Below, piece after piece: positions 35,801 through 39,595 of a stretch of DNA of 64,000 nucleotides. Made by a program: the position numbers and the translations under genes. A model generated the notes under the pieces. It was not told the DNA's origin. It did not search any database and worked only from the letters and a program-made list of their open reading frames with translations. The number at the start of each line of letters is the position of its first letter. The stretch's first letter is position 1. Source of the DNA: Imbricaverruca yamaguchii (Eukaryota; Arthropoda; Thecostraca; Neoverrucidae); assembly GCA_034440575.1 (NCBI GenBank), contig JAOTOL010001348.1:290001-354000 (forward strand). The letters are read 5' to 3'.

Positions 35801-38800
35801 CCGGGTACTCCGTCACAGTCTCACGTGAGGCCCCGGGTACTCCGTCATCATCATCTCACCTGAAGCCCGGGTACTCCGTCACCGTCTCACCTGAAGCCCC
35901 GGGTACTCCGTCACAGTCTCACCTGAGGCCCCGGGTACTCCGTCGTTATCATCTCACCTGAGGCCCCGGGTACTCCGTCGTTATCATCTCACCTGAGGCC
36001 CCGGGTACTCCGTTGTTATCATCTCACCTCAGGCCCCGGGTACTCCGTCACAGTCTCACCTGAGGCCCCGGGTACTCCGTCACAGTCTCACCTGAGGCCC
36101 CGGGTACTCCGTCACAGTCTCACCTGAGGCCCCGGGTACTCCGTCGTTATCATCTCACCTGAGGCCCCGGGTACTCCGTTGTTATCATCTCACCTGAGGC
36201 CCCGGGTACTTCGTCACAGTCTCACCTGAGGCCCCGGGTACTCCGTCACAGTCTCACCTGAGGCCCCGGGTACTCCGTCACAGTCTCACCTGAGGCCCCG
36301 GGTACTCCGTCACAGTCTCACCTGAGGCCCCGGGTACTCCGTCACAGTCTCACCTGAGGCCCCGGGTACTCCGTCACAGTCTCACCTGAGGCCCCGGGTA
36401 CTCCGTCACAGTCTCACCTGAGGCCCCGGGTACTCCGTCACAGTCTCACCTGAGGCCCCGGGTACTCCGTCACAGTCTGACCTGAGGCCCCGGGTACTCC
36501 GTCACAGTCTCACCTGAGGCCCCGGGTACTCCGTCGTTATCATCTCACCTGAGGGCCCGGGTACTCCGTCACAGTCTCACCTGAGGCCCCGGGTACTTCG
36601 TCACAGTCTCACCTGAGGCCCCGGGTACTCCGTCACTATCATCTCACCTGAGGCCCCGGGTACTCCGTCGTTATCATCTCACCTGAGGCCCCGGGTACTC
36701 CGTCACAGTCTCACCTGAGGCCCCGGGTACTCCGTCGTTATCATCTCACCTGAGGCCCCGGGTACTCCGTCACAGTCTCACCTGAGGCCCCGGGTACTCC
36801 GTCACCTGGGCCCGGTAGACGGCGGACGTAAACATAGGCGGCTGGTCGTCGCCATCGCTGACCGTGATCGTCAGGCGCGCGCGACTCAAGTGAGCTGGAG
36901 AACCTCGGTCCTGGGGAAATTAACGGCAGCGATTGTAGCCACAGATGAGGTCATGGGCCGGGCTTTGACGAAGATGGCGCAGATGTTCGACTATAACACT
37001 ATAAAGCCACAGCGGCAAGGCATCCCACTTCATGATCAAAGACAGCAAATATCGGTCGCAGTTTCGTGATTTATGGTAGTGCCGGGCACAGAATGGGGTG
37101 GTTCGCCACACTTGGGTTATCCGGCTGGTTGGTTGCATGTTTTGTTGTAATGACCAATGCGCTGGCAGTTAAAACAGCGAAGAGGATTATAAATATTGAC
37201 ACGGACTTGGTATCGAAGGTAGCCAGCGAAGAGTGTTTTGGGAAGAGTAGTGGAGTTGAAGGCAAGGACTAAAAGACTCGTGTCACGTTTACAGCCGTCT
37301 TTAAAGTAGGTAAGGCGGCGGACGTGGGTCATCGCCTCCGGCCTGAGCTCCGCCTGGATATCTGACTCAGACGTGAAGCGGAGCTCCGGCGCGAAGGCGA
37401 TGCCTCTGGTGGTGTTGCCATTGGGGTGAAGAGGATAGTGATGGACTTACCACATGCGGTGGTGCAGAGGAGAGCTCTGATCTGCGCTCGGGTTTGTGTT
37501 TTGATGATAAGAGTTCCCTTGATCAGGACTTCGATGTCAGGATTGACATCGAAGCAGATGACGAGGAATTACTTAGTTGGGCAGAAAACGTTGATACGAC
37601 GGAAGGGAACGGTTTTCTCGACAGGCTTCACGACTACGTAAAAGCCAGCACAGTCGAGGTGGAGTTCGGTGGATTGGGTTGGTTCAGATTCGGATGGGGT
37701 GGTCTGATTCGAGCATGGGTCAGCGGCATGGAATGTGATGGTCTGGCCCGGATCGTGAGACGTGGTCGTGGTCTTGGGACGATCAGGGTCGGAGAGGCAC
37801 AAAGAGCTTCCATGGCGTCATCCAAAGGAATTATCCGGCGCGGGTCATCGACGGGTGTACCAAGTCAGGGCAAAGACCTGAGTCGCGCGATGGTCGTCAG
37901 GTTTGGTCAAAGGTGGAAATTCCTACTCGGAGTACGGTGGAGAGCTGGGCTTCAGGTTAATTTTGCGTTTGTCTCCATTGCAGGGAAAATCCCTACCTAA
38001 TGAAATCCACACAAGCACAAAGAACACCTAGAAACACAGGGAACAAAAGCACGCCGAAGAAAAACCACATGGTGTGGCGGGTGTCGCCCCACATGAACAC
38101 GAAATGTGGAAAAGAGCGACGAGTGTCTCCACACGAAAATGAAGGATAGCACTGCGAAAGTAGCAGCCAATCAGGCCAGACTGGCAGGCAGCGAACTATA
38201 ATAGCACTGACTCTCCACTACCGACCACCTGTGCGGTGGACGACGTATTGCATGGCTGCCGACGGATGCTGCTGCTTTCTGGGAGACCGTGCGCACTCGT
38301 GTAATTAAACTATGGAATCTGAGGAAGAAAAAACAAATAGCACATCTAAACCGATAACGCGGTCGATCTGTTCCACTCACCGAGGCGGTGATGGTGAGAT
38401 TCAATTCGCGATCTCCGTTTTCGAAATCGAACGGTTTGTCCAGCACGACGGCGGTGCCACCTCTGAGCAGCGGCGACAGGCTGAACTTGAGGTCCTCATT
38501 GCCGCTCGATATCCAGTAGTAGATGTCGCTGTTTGCTGTGTTGGCCCTGTCTCCGTCCTTTGCCACCACCAGGTCGTATATCACCATGCCTGGATACAAC
38601 CGGACACATGATGTCGATCACATTCGTCACATTTATATATACATATATCTTTTATACGTACGAATGTGTCAATATATATAACTATGTGCGTGTGTGGTTG
38701 TGGGTGGGTGTGGGTGTGCATGCATACGACATGACCAAAACACGAGCGCGAAAGGTACAAAGGTACGGCCTCCACAAATGTGTGAAAAGGCGGCGCAAAT

Positions 38801-39595
38801 GACCTTTATGGTCCGGCACGCCTCAAAAAACCACTCTCCCCCCAAATGTGTGAGCTCCTCGGCAGTGAACTGTTGCTCACACGTGAGATGACCTGGCGCC
38901 GGTTGACCTCTGTGGGATGAGCTGGCGCCGACTGACCTCTGTGGGATGACCTGGCGCCGACTGACCTCTGTGGGATGAGCCGGCGCCGACCGACCTCTGT
39001 GGGATGAGCCGGCGCCGACTGACCTCTGTGGGATGAGCCGGCGCTGACTGACCTCTGTGGGATGAGCCGGCGCCGACTGACCTCTGTGGGATGACCTGGC
39101 GCCGACTGACCTCTGTGGGATGAGATGTCGCCGACTGACCTCTGTGGGATGACCTGGCGCGGACTGACCTCTGTGGGATGACCTGGCGCGGACTGACCTC
39201 TGTGGGATGACCTGGCGCCGACTGACCTCTGTGGGATGACCTGGCGCGGAATGACCTTTGGGTGTGAGCTCGTCCACGTTGACCCGGTAGGGTGCTGTTG
39301 CTGACCTGTGGGATGACCTGGCGCGGAATGACCTTTGGGTGTGAGCTCGTCCACGTTGACCCGGTAGGGTGCTGTTGCTGACCTGTGGGATGACCTAGCG
39401 CCCACTGACCTCTGGGTGTGAGCTCGTCCACGTTGACCCGGTAGGGTGCTGTTGCTGACCTGTGGGATGACCTGGCGCGGACTGACCTCTGGGTGTGAGC
39501 TCGTCTACGGTGACCTGGTAGGGTTCGCCCACAAACTGGGGCCGGTGATCGTTGACGTCCTCGATGTAGAGAGTGATCAGCAGCGAGTCGGAACC
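2605..39595 (-). CDS. Non-classical cadherin (CDH23/PCDH15-like layout), 20 exons, 5' end missing
   Basis: Overview of the gene; exons are listed separately. The exons, in order, are 39595-39487, 38589-38381, 36910-36782, 34158-33973, 32864-32667, 31323-31154, 29557-29422, 28808-28552, 26825-26704, 21609-21413, 20991-20836, 19957-17735, 17157-17059, 15706-15605, 10131-10043, 8804-8652, 7806-7606, 5704-5495, 4219-3716 and 2800-2605. All junctions are GT-AG and phase-matched, and the sum is 5646 bp (1881 codons plus stop). The product is a single-pass adhesion receptor with about twelve calcium-binding cadherin repeats. These carry DVNDHRPQF, DLNDNRPDF, DSNDNNPAF, DVNDNPPRF, DLNDNDPVF and DVNDNAPTF linkers and LDRE/LDFE motifs. 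A membrane-adjacent domain, a transmembrane helix and a long cytoplasmic tail follow. No catenin-binding sequence was recognised. The membrane-adjacent region resembles that of cadherin-23 and protocadherin-15, so a role in apical or microvillar membrane links is possible, by inference only. Nine exon edges carry tandem copies of themselves. Confidence 0.9.
2801..3129. other. Last cadherin intron, non-repetitive part
   Basis: Intron sequence between the terminal exon and the decayed end of the 88-bp array. Nothing else was recognised. Confidence 0.5.
3130..3715. repeat. ~88-bp array copying the donor of the adjacent exon
   Basis: Three near-identical units lie next to the exon, and several increasingly diverged units stretch away to about 3130. 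On the - strand each unit contains CTACGGCAAAAG followed by GTAGTCTGG. That is the last bases of exon 4219-3716 plus its donor site and about 70 intron bases. Confidence 0.85.
3716..4219 (-). CDS. Cadherin cytoplasmic exon with pentapeptide repeat
   Basis: The exon has 167 full codons of cytoplasmic tail. It is Ser/Arg/Pro-rich and contains about ten tandem AGQLT-type pentapeptides (3880-4025), with variants SGQLT. It ends with SESPSELPAVDYGK and a split codon. The donor is AAAAG/GTAGTC; if it were not used, a stop (TAG) follows at once. The start is less certain. I chose the acceptor GGTTAG before 4219, which is in phase with the CTACAG/GTGGGC donor of the previous exon. The alternative is acceptor GCCCAG at about 4230 paired with a donor ACTG/GTACTG, which is also in phase. 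Confidence 0.75.
3880..4025 (-). repeat. Coding 15-bp tandem repeat in cadherin tail
   Basis: About ten 15-bp units (cagctggccggccgt on +) encode AGQLT in frame inside the cytoplasmic exon. Variants change one base (tgaccggcc, ggacgtcag) and give S for A or leave the residue unchanged. This is a polymorphism-prone stretch. Confidence 0.85.
4220..4799. other. Cadherin intron, unique sequence
   Basis: Includes a (CG)n run at 4234-4248 directly upstream of the exon and a poly-C run at about 4352. No gene was seen. Confidence 0.5.
4800..5494. repeat. ~35-55-bp array copying the donor of exon 5704-5495
   Basis: There are about 18-19 units. On the - strand each carries CTGGAGGCGCCCCTCTACAG directly followed by GTGGGCTG, the end of the adjacent exon plus its donor. 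Some units carry an extra piece ending GTGTGGACTGACTGG. The donor GTGGGC is kept in nearly every unit. Confidence 0.88.
5495..5704 (-). CDS. Cadherin cytoplasmic exon 1 after the membrane
   Basis: The exon gives 69 full codons plus split codons at both ends, reading RGQNKTSPYPPLTM at the start and EKRPRRTTELGL near the end. The acceptor is CCGACAG before 5704, in phase with the transmembrane exon donor (AAG/GTGGGT). The donor CTACAG/GTGGGC at 5495 is itself the first unit of the adjoining array, so the last 11 residues (LGLVLEAPLYR) may be repeat-derived. This exon has its acceptor duplicated on one side and its donor on the other. Confidence 0.8.
5690..5835. repeat. ~57-bp triplication of the acceptor of exon 5704-5495
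   Basis: Three units on the - strand each carry a CACCACCG pyrimidine context, CCGACAG, and then the exon's opening bases (GAACAAGACGTCGCCGT). The copy nearest the exon body is the one in use by phase. Confidence 0.8.
5836..7605. other. Cadherin intron, no gene seen
   Basis: Open frames on both strands are short and show no family resemblance. A weak internal repetition of 'cctcctga' phrases lies at 6350-6560. Confidence 0.5.
7606..7806 (-). CDS. Cadherin transmembrane exon
   Basis: The acceptor is CCCGGCAG before 7806 and the donor AAG/GTGGGT after 7606; both ends are in phase with their neighbours. The exon reads RLEAGLPTEASG, then GFYTNLKF, a 22-residue hydrophobic helix (IIVGLSLIIFLLMSL plus TLAVLCC) and a basic stop-transfer KSCRR. 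This fixes the topology: repeats outside, tail inside. Confidence 0.93.
7880..8005 (+). repeat. Possible tRNA-derived SINE fragment
   Basis: Contains GGGTTCGAGCCCACGATC at about 7968, an exact match to the RNA polymerase III B-box (GGTTCGANNCC). No clear A-box was found, so this may be a fragment. It lies in the intron upstream of the transmembrane exon. Confidence 0.35.
8239..8262. repeat. (TA)n microsatellite
   Basis: An AT dinucleotide run abuts the fold-back element. Confidence 0.85.
8263..8462. mobile_element. Fold-back element with ~90-bp inverted arms
   Basis: The left arm (8263-8354) and right arm (8373-8462) are near-perfect inverted copies separated by about 18 bp. Each arm contains CTGAAGAAGGCC...GGCCGAAACG (right arm 8384-8408 on +). 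That matches the CUGANGA and GAAA core boxes of hammerhead ribozymes around a GGCC/GGCC stem. The flanking stem III and a cleavage triplet were not found, so catalysis is not claimed. Mobile-element origin is inferred from the fold-back structure and the TA-run flank. Confidence 0.6.
8652..8804 (-). CDS. Cadherin membrane-adjacent domain, exon 2
   Basis: The acceptor is GTTACAG before 8804 and the donor CTGGC/GTGAGT after 8652. It reads RLSRLVAGDVRIVRV, then a TDGRRVDDRYSDVWLY segment and SRDLLA. This has the look of the membrane-adjacent domain that follows the last cadherin repeat in cadherin-23/protocadherin-15 (alternating strands, D/N-rich loop, then RDLL before the helix). The first 30 bases and the acceptor are tandemly repeated upstream. 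Confidence 0.88.
8805..9375. repeat. ~54-bp array copying the acceptor of exon 8804-8652
   Basis: Ten units follow the exonic copy. On the - strand each has a TATGTACGTTACAG acceptor and then CCGGCTGAGTCGGCTGGTGG, the exon's first bases. CA-repeat length varies between units. The last unit (about 9340-9375) is diverged. Confidence 0.9.
9376..10042. other. Cadherin intron, AT-rich unique sequence
   Basis: Contains a degenerate run of ACATT/GGTAC phrases at 9530-9650. No gene was recognised. Confidence 0.5.
10043..10131 (-). CDS. Cadherin membrane-adjacent domain, exon 1
   Basis: The acceptor is TTGTCGACAG before 10131 (phase 0) and the donor GCCAG/GTACGC after 10043 (phase 2). It encodes IYVLDSRDMMVVMLNQ followed by TSEKVRQNRDRIA. 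The pattern IYVLxxxxxVVxxLNQxxExVRxN is typical of the strand that opens the membrane-adjacent domain in cadherin-23-like proteins. Confidence 0.9.
10150..10610. repeat. ~90-bp minisatellite, 3 units plus a ~65-bp pair
   Basis: Three nearly identical units run from 10165 to 10430, then two units of a related sequence run to 10600. The array lies just upstream (- strand sense) of exon 10131-10043 but does not contain its acceptor. Confidence 0.85.
10611..12040. repeat. 52-bp minisatellite rich in CACGTG
   Basis: About 27 units, each with two CACGTG hexamers and a GTGTCACAC palindrome. Two positions alternate among units (gactgc/gactac, actacttc/aattc), giving a two-letter variant pattern along the array. 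Confidence 0.9.
12041..13525. repeat. 30-bp minisatellite
   Basis: About 48 units of a sequence containing ccctgtggaccactactgac. The unit length is divisible by three and lacks stops, so two + frames and one - frame are open for over 400 codons. This is a repeat artefact, not a gene. Units fall into variant classes (gaggccc, gagaccc, gtacctc) arranged in longer-period blocks, for example 12100-12260 against 12940-13060. Confidence 0.92.
13690..15000 (+). pseudogene. LINE relic, I/R1-like reverse transcriptase
   Basis: A decayed non-LTR retrotransposon antisense to the cadherin. Recognisable in order are AVGPD (about 14055), FPASWSTCTIIHIVKP and SACKIFERMVN (about 14160-14282). After a stop come FRPRRSTVDNLMDIV, a VNLHSAFDKV block, GIKGRMATFFANFLENRSF, LGQGVPLGSVLSQ and IND (14290-14690). 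YGDDLAIWW, the catalytic YxDD box, lies at about 14715. The order and spacing are those of a reverse transcriptase. Several frame breaks and stops are present, so it is inactive. The 5' limit is unclear; the endonuclease is absent. Confidence 0.8.
15001..15604. other. Cadherin intron, no gene seen
   Basis: Contains a loosely repeated 'gttataactcgacaataggtcgatg' phrase (15400-15500). Nothing else was recognised. Confidence 0.45.
15605..15706 (-). CDS. Cadherin exon, end of last cadherin repeat
   Basis: 34 codons, phase 0 at both ends. The acceptor is TGGTTGCAG before 15706 and the donor ATG/GTGAGC. It reads MWLLRRADQLPQRIHRLQVT then ATDTANNTDELPVM, the F and G strands of a cadherin repeat (LxxxxxxHxLxVxAxDxAN) leading directly into the membrane-adjacent domain. 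Confidence 0.92.
16048..17058. repeat. 48-bp in-frame array copying the donor of exon 17157-17059
   Basis: About 21 units beyond the exonic copy. On the - strand each unit has 36 exon-derived bases (12 codons, RSMYSIDPARGQ) followed by GTGAGCCGACAG. The donor GTCAG/GTGAGC is retained in most units, and CCGACAG could act as an acceptor. Because 48 is divisible by three and no stop intervenes, an open frame runs through the whole array from the exon to 15754. Units close to the exon (16880-17040) are more diverged than the homogeneous interior. Confidence 0.92.
17059..17157 (-). CDS. Cadherin exon, middle of last cadherin repeat
   Basis: 33 codons, phase 0 at both ends. The acceptor is TTTGCTGCAG before 17157. 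It reads ASDMDAGDNVTYTIDVADAN, then VRSMYSIDPARGQ, the DxDxGDN calcium motif followed by the D/E strands. The donor GTCAG/GTGAGC at 17059 is the first of about 22 identical donors. Readthrough to later donors would add multiples of 16 residues in frame. Confidence 0.93.
17158..17734. other. Cadherin intron with short hairpin
   Basis: Otherwise unremarkable; a perfect inverted repeat (actgttgggga and its complement, 8-bp loop) lies at about 17651-17680. Confidence 0.55.
17735..19957 (-). CDS. Cadherin giant exon, about five cadherin repeats
   Basis: 741 codons without a stop, phase 0 at both ends. Calcium-linker motifs are DVNDNPPRF (residues 32-40 of the exon), DLNDNDPVF (446-454) and DVNDNAPTF (708-716). 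VDRE lies at 395-398 and LDFE at 643-646. Residues 140-230 are a low-complexity insert rich in A/E/S between repeats. Two Cys pairs (about 410/414 and 431/435) suggest a disulfide-stabilised loop. The start is set at CGTCAG before 19957 because KRHQLSFTVV continues the LDFE ending of the previous exon. The donor is AAAG/GTACGT. One long exon among many short ones suggests loss of introns here. Confidence 0.95.
19958..20835. other. Cadherin intron, AT-rich with TATATA microsatellite
   Basis: A degenerate tandem run of TTATATATTATATAGAT-like phrases occupies about 20020-20240. The remainder (20480-20680) has a loose repetition of 'aataatattgacaat'. No gene was seen. Confidence 0.6.
20836..20991 (-). 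CDS. Cadherin exon
   Basis: 52 codons, phase 0 at both ends. The acceptor is a strong pyrimidine tract TCTCTCCTTCCAG before 20991 and the donor GAG/GTCAGT. It reads ENSSNVTIGRLIAEPH and ends LRLLSPLDFE, typical of strands A-E of a cadherin repeat, and joins to KRHQLSF of the next exon. Confidence 0.95.
21240..21340 (+). repeat. Possible tRNA-derived SINE fragment
   Basis: GGGGTTCGATTCTCC at about 21307 matches a polymerase III B-box, with GCAAGGCTGAGCGCCTGG upstream. It sits in the intron between exons 21609-21413 and 20991-20836. Confidence 0.3.
21413..21609 (-). CDS. Cadherin exon
   Basis: Two bases plus 65 codons. The acceptor is TGCGCGCAG before 21609 and the donor TTG/GTAAGT. It reads PFEVEANTGYIQVSDPLN, then STYSLAIDVTDG, and ends SLTFEVL, which joins ENSSNV of the next exon. 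The linker here (VAENAQESFKSASLTF) lacks the DxNDN motif, so this repeat boundary may bind less calcium. Confidence 0.94.
22862..23855. repeat. Large inverted duplication inside the LINE
   Basis: The left arm (about 22862-23326, inverted) and right arm (about 23381-23855, sense) both encode the same linker segment, including KPAWFTPDLIKAIKAKK, with a spacer of about 55 bp. The arms differ at scattered bases, so the event is not brand new or was repaired with error. It implies fold-back synthesis or twin priming. Confidence 0.88.
24239..24316. repeat. Two adjacent perfect palindromes interrupting the RT frame
   Basis: The first has 15-bp arms starting gaaacagattgatta around a 2-bp centre. The second is a 36-bp uninterrupted palindrome from cccatgttgagtatcttt. 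Together they replace the normal residues just before QHGFR and split the reverse transcriptase frame. Confidence 0.9.
25621..26703. other. Cadherin intron, no gene seen
   Basis: Contains a 14-bp poly-G run (about 26166) and two loosely related copies of a CCGCCCCTCYCC phrase (25690 and 26455). The second looks like an old inverted or direct TE duplicate. Confidence 0.4.
26704..26825 (-). CDS. Cadherin exon
   Basis: One base, 40 codons and one base. The acceptor is TTGGTTCGCAG before 26825 and the donor GAGTCAG/GTGCGG. It reads ISPGQRIWVGKDVQPGSRVG, then QLIVDDPDGDDLTFRLRDES, strands A to C of a cadherin repeat with the DDPDGDDL calcium motif. The joined codon GTT (V) leads to PFEVEANTG. Confidence 0.94.
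27000..27245. repeat. 60-bp minisatellite, 4 almost identical units
   Basis: Units alternate ggtacc and ggtgcc versions of a GTAC-rich half-unit (30 bp each). GTAC/TGTACA palindromes recur. It lies about 175 bp upstream (- strand sense) of exon 26825-26704 and does not contain its acceptor. Confidence 0.9.
27525..28510. repeat. ~34-bp C-rich minisatellite
   Basis: About 28 units (+ strand phrase accaccgccccgacaccacg). The middle (27800-28020) has many small insertions and deletions in homopolymer C/G runs, which may be sequencing error. It begins about 40 bp past the donor of exon 28808-28552. It opens very long false frames in several registers. Confidence 0.88.
28552..28808 (-). CDS. Cadherin exon
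   Basis: 85 codons plus two bases. The acceptor is GCCCCGCCGCAG before 28808 and the donor GCCCAG/GTCAGT. It reads VLATDPDEGDNGRITYSFEN, then GGRPVFSVSPTGGELLQL, and ends VLVRVHNVRPP. It supplies the DPDEGDNG calcium motif and the C-G strands of a repeat; the following linker is degenerate (HNVRPPR in place of DxNDNxP). Confidence 0.94.
28809..29030. repeat. 45-bp array copying the acceptor of exon 28808-28552
   Basis: About five units. On the - strand each carries CCTGCCCCGCCGCAG followed by GTGCTGGCCAC, the acceptor and the first 11 exon bases. Units alternate at one position (CTTGACC/CATTGACC). Confidence 0.9.
29196..29223. repeat. (AC)n microsatellite
   Basis: A short CA-dinucleotide run in the intron. 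Confidence 0.8.
29422..29557 (-). CDS. Cadherin exon
   Basis: One base plus 45 codons. The acceptor is CCCGTTGCAG before 29557 and the donor AAG/GTAAGC. It reads RQTRSVTRVIINLLDSNDNN, then PAFVPTNTYQFVVEGNS, and ends VGRIIGK. It contains the canonical DSNDNNPAF linker and the start of the next repeat (VVEGNSSVG), continuing into VLATDPDEG. Confidence 0.95.
29650..31153. other. Cadherin intron with degenerate ~63-bp repeat
   Basis: About five diverged copies of a 'ctcgatgatgatatttagcc' phrase lie at 29870-30110. The rest, apart from the SINE-like segment, shows nothing recognisable. Confidence 0.6.
30735..30905 (-). repeat. tRNA-derived SINE-like element
   Basis: On the - strand from about 30900, GGATGGCGGAATGGTTAAGG resembles a tRNA-Leu/Ser A-box region. 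GTTGGACT follows, and then GGTTCAACACT, a near B-box, about 45 bases on. A non-tRNA body follows (about 30840-30735). No stable cloverleaf could be drawn for the whole, so I read it as SINE rather than a functional tRNA. Confidence 0.5.
31154..31323 (-). CDS. Cadherin exon
   Basis: 56 codons plus two bases. The acceptor is TTCCTCCCAG before 31323 and the donor CTCAG/GTATGC. It reads GNNSKFTYVLDDPSGTFGLD, then PVTGWLTVADQSKLDREVR, and ends YADELTPNVL. It is a classic cadherin core (DxxTGxLTVxxxLDRE) and completes the DADQGNNSKF motif begun in the previous exon. Confidence 0.95.
31690..32666. repeat. Composite array copying the donor of exon 32864-32667
   Basis: Higher-order units of roughly 150-180 bp are built from 30-45-bp pieces. 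On the - strand many pieces carry TCAG/GTACTGATGACCTG, identical to the exon's donor context; others carry CTGGTACTG variants. The array runs right up to the exon. Confidence 0.85.
32667..32864 (-). CDS. Cadherin exon
   Basis: 66 codons, phase 0 at both ends. The acceptor is CGACACCAG before 32864 and the donor GATCAG/GTACTG. It reads DVVSLTIEAYQKDDRSKSAR, then TVTDLNDNRPDFVVDRYN, and ends VQVHATDADQ. It carries the DLNDNRPDF linker and the first half of the next repeat. Confidence 0.95.
32865..33972. other. Cadherin intron, no gene seen
   Basis: AT-rich unique sequence with only short, unsupported open frames. Confidence 0.5.
33973..34158 (-). CDS. Cadherin exon
   Basis: 62 codons, phase 0 at both ends. 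The acceptor is GCCGCTGCAG before 34158 and the donor GATAAT/GTGAGC. It reads MRSLRLLVSTRPPILAYDGD, then QPLGYHIRSGNAAGHFSMD, and ends TLDREQLDN. This is a complete A-E strand block, joining DVVSLTIEAY. The start could be a few codons further in (CAG acceptors at CTGGTCAG or CACCAG), but only CTGCAG keeps phase with the upstream exon. Confidence 0.92.
34159..34900. other. Cadherin intron, no gene seen
   Basis: Unique sequence between the exon and the next arrays. Nothing was recognised. Confidence 0.5.
34901..35225. repeat. ~20-bp minisatellite
   Basis: About 15 units of a 'gctctgccaaggtctgccaacc' type with two spacing variants. The array is intronic and carries no exon-edge sequence. Confidence 0.85.
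35250..36781. repeat. 32-bp array copying the donor of exon 36910-36782
   Basis: About 47 units. On the - strand each carries GAGTACCCGGGGCCTCAG directly followed by GTGAGAC, that is, about 24 exon bases plus the donor and a few intron bases. A second unit class has GTGAGATGATAACGACGG in place of GTGAGACTGTGACGG. The donor CAG/GTGAGA is almost invariant. The far end (35250-35460) is diverged. Confidence 0.93.
36782..36910 (-). CDS. Cadherin exon
   Basis: 43 codons, phase 0 at both ends. The acceptor is AATTTCCCCAG before 36910. It reads DRGSPAHLSRARLTITVSDG, then DDQPPMFTSAVYRAQVTEYP, and ends GPQ. It holds the G strand and a variant linker DGDDQPPMF. Two donors are possible, GCCCAG/GTGACG (7 codons earlier) and CCTCAG/GTGAGA; both are in phase 0, and the second is the repeated one. 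Confidence 0.93.
36985..37830 (-). pseudogene. Jockey-type LINE ORF1 (gag-like) relic
   Basis: The - strand frame from about 37415 reads FAPELRFTSESDIQAELRPE, LTYFKDGC, then LAFNSTTLPKTLFAGYL and NPLRCFNCQRIGHYNKTC. The last is a CCHC zinc knuckle (C-x2-C-x4-H-x4-C) preceded by the AGYLxxxVRxxIxNPLRC signature of ORF1 proteins of jockey/RTE-like elements. It is broken by stops and frameshifts both upstream (VKPVEKTVPF, about 37640) and downstream, and no endonuclease or RT follows. It lies in the intron between exons 38589-38381 and 36910-36782, in the same orientation as the host gene. Confidence 0.75.
38381..38589 (-). CDS. Cadherin exon
   Basis: Two bases plus 69 codons. The acceptor is TTGTATCCAG before 38589 and the donor TCG/GTGAGT. 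It reads MVIYDLVVAKDGDRANTANS, then DIYYWISSGNEDLKFSLSP, and ends LNLTITAS, which continues as DRGSPAH. It is a full B-F strand block, with ANTANSDIYYWI in the DxNxN calcium position. Confidence 0.95.
38640..38720. repeat. TATA and GTGGGT microsatellite runs
   Basis: Short TATATACAT and (TGTGGG)n runs in the intron. Confidence 0.7.
38885..39486. repeat. 29-bp and ~82-bp arrays copying the donor of exon 39595-39487
   Basis: Near the exon, about three long units on the - strand carry TACCGGGTCAACGTGGACGA, then GCTCACACCCARAG/GTCA, about 35 exon bases plus the donor. Further away about 13 short 29-bp units keep only CACAGAG/GTCAGTCGGCGCCAGG. A long-to-short hierarchy is visible. Confidence 0.9.
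39487..39595 (-). CDS. Cadherin exon (most 5' one identified)
   Basis: 36 codons plus one base. The acceptor is GCCGTTGCAG before 39595 and the donor CCCAGAG/GTCAGT. It reads GSDSLLITLYIEDVNDHRPQ, then FVGEPYQVTVDELTPR. It has a canonical DVNDHRPQF linker and the A strand of the next repeat (VDELTPRGMVIYDL across the junction). Since it opens mid-repeat, at least one more exon must lie upstream; none was found. Confidence 0.94.
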
